Below are positions 5,125 to 6,595 of a DNA stretch of 6,595 nucleotides, in pieces (the first letter of the stretch is position 1; every line of letters begins with the position of its first letter). This stretch comes from an uncultured Bacilli bacterium (GTDB taxonomy: Bacteria > Bacillota_I > Bacilli_A > RF39 > UBA660). The DNA lies in contig CANQFF010000053.1 in the NCBI GenBank assembly GCA_947598345.1, forward strand, positions 1 to 6,595. The letters are read 5' to 3'. Position numbers and translations under genes: made by a program. A model generated the notes under the pieces. It saw only the letters and a list, made by a program, of their open reading frames with translations. It had not been told where the DNA came from and ran no database searches.

Positions 5125-5568
5125 ATGTGCAATAACAATACAGATCAAGAAAGTTGCCGTTGCATAGCAGAAATCCTTACAGTAATAAATGTACTACAAC
5201 AAAATGCTAATTGTTGTGGTGATACTTGTTTAGAAACTTGCGATAGAGGATTTCTTGGATGTGGAACAACTACTTTAGGCTGTAATACAAGACCAGTAGT
5301 TTTATATACTTGTTCAGGTAATGGAACACCATGGACTATGCCAACAACTAGAGAAAATGTAGTATGTGGTGATGCTGGTGTAACATGCTCTAGTGTATTT
5401 AGAGTAGAAAAAATAGATGGATGTTGTGCTACATTTAGAGTACTTGCAGAGAATCCAGATACGACATCTATTTATCCTTATGTAGCAACTAATTCATTTT
5501 TTACTATGAATTTAAATTGTTGCTGTGTTTTAAGATGTTTGCCTGATACTTATGTAGAATGCATATAA
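5125..5568 (+). CDS. CotY/CotZ/ExsY-family spore coat protein
   Basis: The product has 147 residues, a typical length for CotZ/ExsY proteins. It has 19 Cys (about 13%), in pairs and clusters: C11/C13, C30-C31, C35, C39, C100-C101, the triplet C132-C134, and C138. The family order is present: an N-terminal helix (CIAEILTVINVLQQNAN, 13-29), a Cys-rich CDRGFLGC segment, the middle FRVEKIDGCCATFRVL (92-107), then the conserved ending 'ATNSFFTMNLNCCCVLRCLP' (121-140). In Bacillus these proteins self-assemble into the disulfide-linked crust or exosporium basal lattice of spores. There is no signal peptide, which fits mother-cell assembly. AGGGTGGATT precedes the ATG by 4 nt. No convincing sigma-A promoter is visible in 5028-5124, and a sporulation-sigma promoter could not be matched either. 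It is monocistronic with a strong terminator. Confidence 0.9.
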   Translation: MCNNNTDQESCRCIAEILTVINVLQQNANCCGDTCLETCDRGFLGCGTTTLGCNTRPVVLYTCSGNGTPWTMPTTRENVVCGDAGVTCSSVFRVEKIDGCCATFRVLAENPDTTSIYPYVATNSFFTMNLNCCCVLRCLPDTYVECI

Positions 5569-5577
5569 AAAGTATTT

Positions 5578-5616
5578 AAAGACTGTTGACAAATAATACT
5601 TGTTAATAGTCTTTTT
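5578..5616 (+). terminator. Long-hairpin terminator of the coat gene
   Basis: AAAGACT-G-TTGACAA (5578-5592) pairs with TTGTTAA-T-AGTCTTT (5600-5614) around a 7-nt loop. That gives 15 consecutive pairs including two G-U, followed by T-rich sequence (TTTTTAATTTTAATT). It begins 10 bp after the coat-gene stop. Confidence 0.82.
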
Positions 5617-5624
5617 AATTTTAA

Positions 5625-5649
5625 TTAAAAAAACCACATTTGTGGTTAA
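5625..5649 (-). terminator. Terminator of the 99-residue minus-strand gene
   Basis: Read on the minus strand, AACCAC (5647-5642) pairs with GTGGTT (5637-5632) around a 4-nt AAAT loop. It runs into a T-tract (about 5633-5627). The gene's TAA stop (5648-5646) overlaps the start of the stem. With the plus-strand hairpin at 5578-5616 it insulates the two convergent genes. Confidence 0.75.
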
Positions 5650-5945
5650 CTTTTTTGTGATTTAATATCGATTATATCATTTATAGGTATTAAATCATTA
5701 TCCATGGTAATAATATATTCCTTATTTCTACCTATAATTCTTTTTGTAATTTTTTTATCTTTTAGTGTTATATCTACATTTGCCTTGTACACATAGTTAG
5801 GTGATGAAAAAATGTCATTAATTTTTTGTTGAATCGATCTTTTATCGATAACTTCTTCTCTTTTATCGTTGCTATAAAATACAGTATCATTATTATTAAA
5901 TTTTTTGTCTATTTTATTATGAAATACCTTTGGTAGTTCCTTCAT
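5646..5945 (-). CDS. Uncharacterised 99-residue protein next to spore-envelope genes
   Basis: The product has 99 residues; I do not recognise the family. It opens with MKELPKVFHNKIDKKFNNND, a basic start followed by a polar region (to about 35). A helix follows (RSIQQKINDIFSS, 36-48). Then comes a beta-rich C-terminal part: YVYKANVDITLKDKKITKRI (51-70), IGRNKEYIITMDNDLIPIND (71-90), then IIDIK. The repeated short strands with a Gly/Asn turn suggest a small beta-barrel or SH3-like domain, but this is only a pattern reading. There is no signal peptide, membrane helix or Cys. AGAGGTGAT (5959-5951) lies 5 nt before the ATG. It is transcribed divergently from the LysM gene and convergently to the coat gene. 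Its neighbours suggest a spore-envelope or regulatory role, which is an inference from position alone. It is very likely a real gene, given its ribosome binding site, -10 and terminator. Confidence 0.78.
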   Translation of the reverse strand: MKELPKVFHNKIDKKFNNNDTVFYSNDKREEVIDKRSIQQKINDIFSSPNYVYKANVDITLKDKKITKRIIGRNKEYIITMDNDLIPINDIIDIKSQKS

Positions 5946-5964
5946 AAATAATCACCTCTAAATA

Positions 5965-5970
5965 ATTATA
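5965..5970 (-). promoter_or_regulatory. -10 box of the 99-residue protein gene
   Basis: TATAAT is read on the minus strand, 5 bp before AGAGGTGAT. The best -35 at 16 bp (TTCTAT, 5992-5987) is poor, so the promoter is called on the -10 and its geometry only. It shares the 89-bp intergenic region with the divergent LysM gene. Confidence 0.45.
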
Positions 5971-5991
5971 TTACTCACTTAAAAAAATAGA

Positions 5992-6018
5992 ACTAAATAA
6001 TCAAAATATCATATATTA
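5992..6018 (+). promoter_or_regulatory. Possible sigma-K-like promoter of the LysM gene
   Basis: CATATATTA (6010-6018) fits the sigma-K -10 consensus CATAnnnTA exactly. An AC dinucleotide (5992-5993) lies about 16 bp upstream, where the short sigma-K -35 is expected. No sigma-A -35 is present for the overlapping TATATT. The consensus is short and the region AT-rich, so chance is a serious alternative. Confidence 0.3.
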
Positions 6019-6034
6019 AACTAGAGGTGAATTT

Positions 6035-6496
6035 ATGTATAGAATATATCAAGTTGAATATGGTGATACTATAGATTCGATAGCAAAAAAAACAAATACT
6101 ACAAGTTCCAATATAAAAAATATAAACGGTATTGATGATGATGAGAATTTAATTGTTGGAAGTTTGATAATTGTACCAAGGGAATCTTCACAAGTTTTTG
6201 AAACTTATAAGGTAAAACAAGGAGATTCAATTTATTCTATTGCAAGAAAATATAATGTAGATCCTGAAACGCTACTTCTATTAAATGGATTAGATAAAGA
6301 TCAATATATACATCCTAATCAAGAATTAACAGTACCAAATCCAGATGTAGTTGTATATGTTACAAAAGCTGGCGATACTGTAGATGCTATAATTAATAAT
6401 CTAGGTATTGATGCTAATACATTTAATAAAGAAAACGAAAGAATATTTGTTATGGAAGATCAATTAGTTGTTCATAAAAAAGAGAATAATCGTTAG
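6035..6496 (+). CDS. Triple-LysM protein without signal peptide (probable spore-envelope protein)
   Basis: The product has 153 residues made almost entirely of LysM repeats. Repeat 1 is about 3-48 (YQVEYGDTIDSIAKKTNTTS, then NINGIDDDENLIVGSLIIVP). Repeat 2 is about 57-101 (YKVKQGDSIYSIARKYNVDP, LLLNGLD, NQELTVP). A divergent repeat 3 is about 106-148 (YVTKAGDTVDAIINNLGIDA), which has lost the LN-G core. LysM modules bind the N-acetylglucosamine chain of peptidoglycan. There is no signal peptide, membrane helix or catalytic domain. In sporulating Bacillota, leaderless LysM proteins such as SafA are made in the mother cell and bind the forespore cortex or coat. The nearby CotY/CotZ-like gene supports that reading. 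AGAGGTGA (6023-6030) lies 4 nt before the ATG. A sigma-K-like -10 lies upstream. The stop codon is in the loop of the terminator. A cytoplasmic or non-spore role cannot be excluded. Confidence 0.85.
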   Translation: MYRIYQVEYGDTIDSIAKKTNTTSSNIKNINGIDDDENLIVGSLIIVPRESSQVFETYKVKQGDSIYSIARKYNVDPETLLLLNGLDKDQYIHPNQELTVPNPDVVVYVTKAGDTVDAIINNLGIDANTFNKENERIFVMEDQLVVHKKENNR

Positions 6497-6507
6497 ACTC
6501 TTTTTTT
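6476..6507. terminator. Terminator at the end of the LysM gene, possibly bidirectional
   Basis: AAAAAAGAG (6476-6484) pairs with CTCTTTTTT (6498-6506) across a 13-nt loop, and T continues to 6507. The LysM stop TAG (6494-6496) lies in the loop. The A-run on the 5' side gives a T-run on the minus strand, so it could also stop a convergent transcript. Confidence 0.7.
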
Positions 6508-6595
6508 GTTTAATAATAAGAATATTTTCGTTAGTAAGAAATAGTAATAAAAACAAATGCTAAAAAAGAGTATAAAATAATTTTCGCCCCATAAA
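6493..6595 (-). CDS. Possible C-terminus of a convergent membrane protein (partial)
   Basis: On the minus strand one frame is open from the window edge (6594) to TAA (6495-6493). It gives 33 residues ending in a hydrophobic stretch (YFILFFSICFYYYFLLTKIF) and a basic tail NKKRV. A terminal membrane helix with a Lys/Arg tail is plausible. The stop lies in the loop of the 6476-6507 hairpin, where the opposite LysM stop also lies, repeating the arrangement at 3928-3940. However, 100 bp open is weak evidence, and AT-rich DNA encodes hydrophobic residues by chance. Alternatively this is plain intergenic DNA before the next gene. Confidence 0.35.
   Translation of the reverse strand, partial: LWGENYFILFFSICFYYYFLLTKIFLLLNKKRV

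Noticed and set aside
1..6595. CRISPR array, tRNA, rRNA, riboswitch or insertion-sequence ends
   Set aside because: No regularly spaced repeats, no tRNA-like GGTTCRA region with matching arms, no long structured leader, and no transposase ends were found on reading both strands.

Overview
The window is very AT-rich and uses the standard code, with TGG for Trp and stops of TAA or TAG. It carries Bacillota-type features: a CotY/CotZ-like spore-coat protein, a LysM protein without signal peptide, AGAGGTGAT/GGTGAT ribosome binding sites, and TTGnnn-17-TATAAT promoters. The best guess is an uncultured gut-type low-GC Bacillota (Bacilli/Mollicutes-related lineage) that sporulates or descends from sporulators. 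The exact taxon cannot be read from this window.

Region 1 (1 to about 1206) looks like the right end of an integrated mobile element. It holds the C-terminal 75 residues of a large serine recombinase, then a BRO-N/DinD-like gene. That gene has a near-perfect promoter whose 17-bp spacer contains a LexA/SOS-box-like operator (AGAACAAATGTTTG). Just beyond it a coding frame begins abruptly.

Region 2 (1195-1941) is the 3' part of a LolA-like (GerS-type) lipoprotein gene with a DUF4367-like end. It has no start codon, no ribosome binding site and no signal peptide. The element appears to have inserted inside this gene, so the 5' half should lie beyond the left edge of the window. A perfect 11-bp inverted repeat (1179-1189/1223-1233) spans the junction.

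Region 3 (1942-3949, plus strand) has a single-pass membrane protein with a possible CxxC-less thioredoxin-like ectodomain and its own terminator. It is followed by a two-gene unit: a UPF0316 (DUF5698/DUF2179) membrane protein and a DUF368/PopT undecaprenyl-phosphate translocase.

Region 4 (3938-5027, minus strand) has a LicD-family transferase whose last codons overlap the GTG start of a 51-residue, two-helix membrane protein, probably translationally coupled. This unit converges on the PopT unit, and both stop codons lie in one bidirectional hairpin.

Region 5 (5125-6507) has a Cys-rich CotY/CotZ-like coat protein (plus), an unrecognised 99-residue protein (minus), and a divergent three-LysM protein (plus), probably a spore-envelope cluster. 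At the right edge a weakly supported minus-strand membrane-protein C-terminus may converge on the LysM gene.

A general trait is extreme compactness. Predicted transcription starts sit almost on the ribosome binding sites, giving leaders of roughly 9-16 nt, and several stop codons are built into terminator hairpins.
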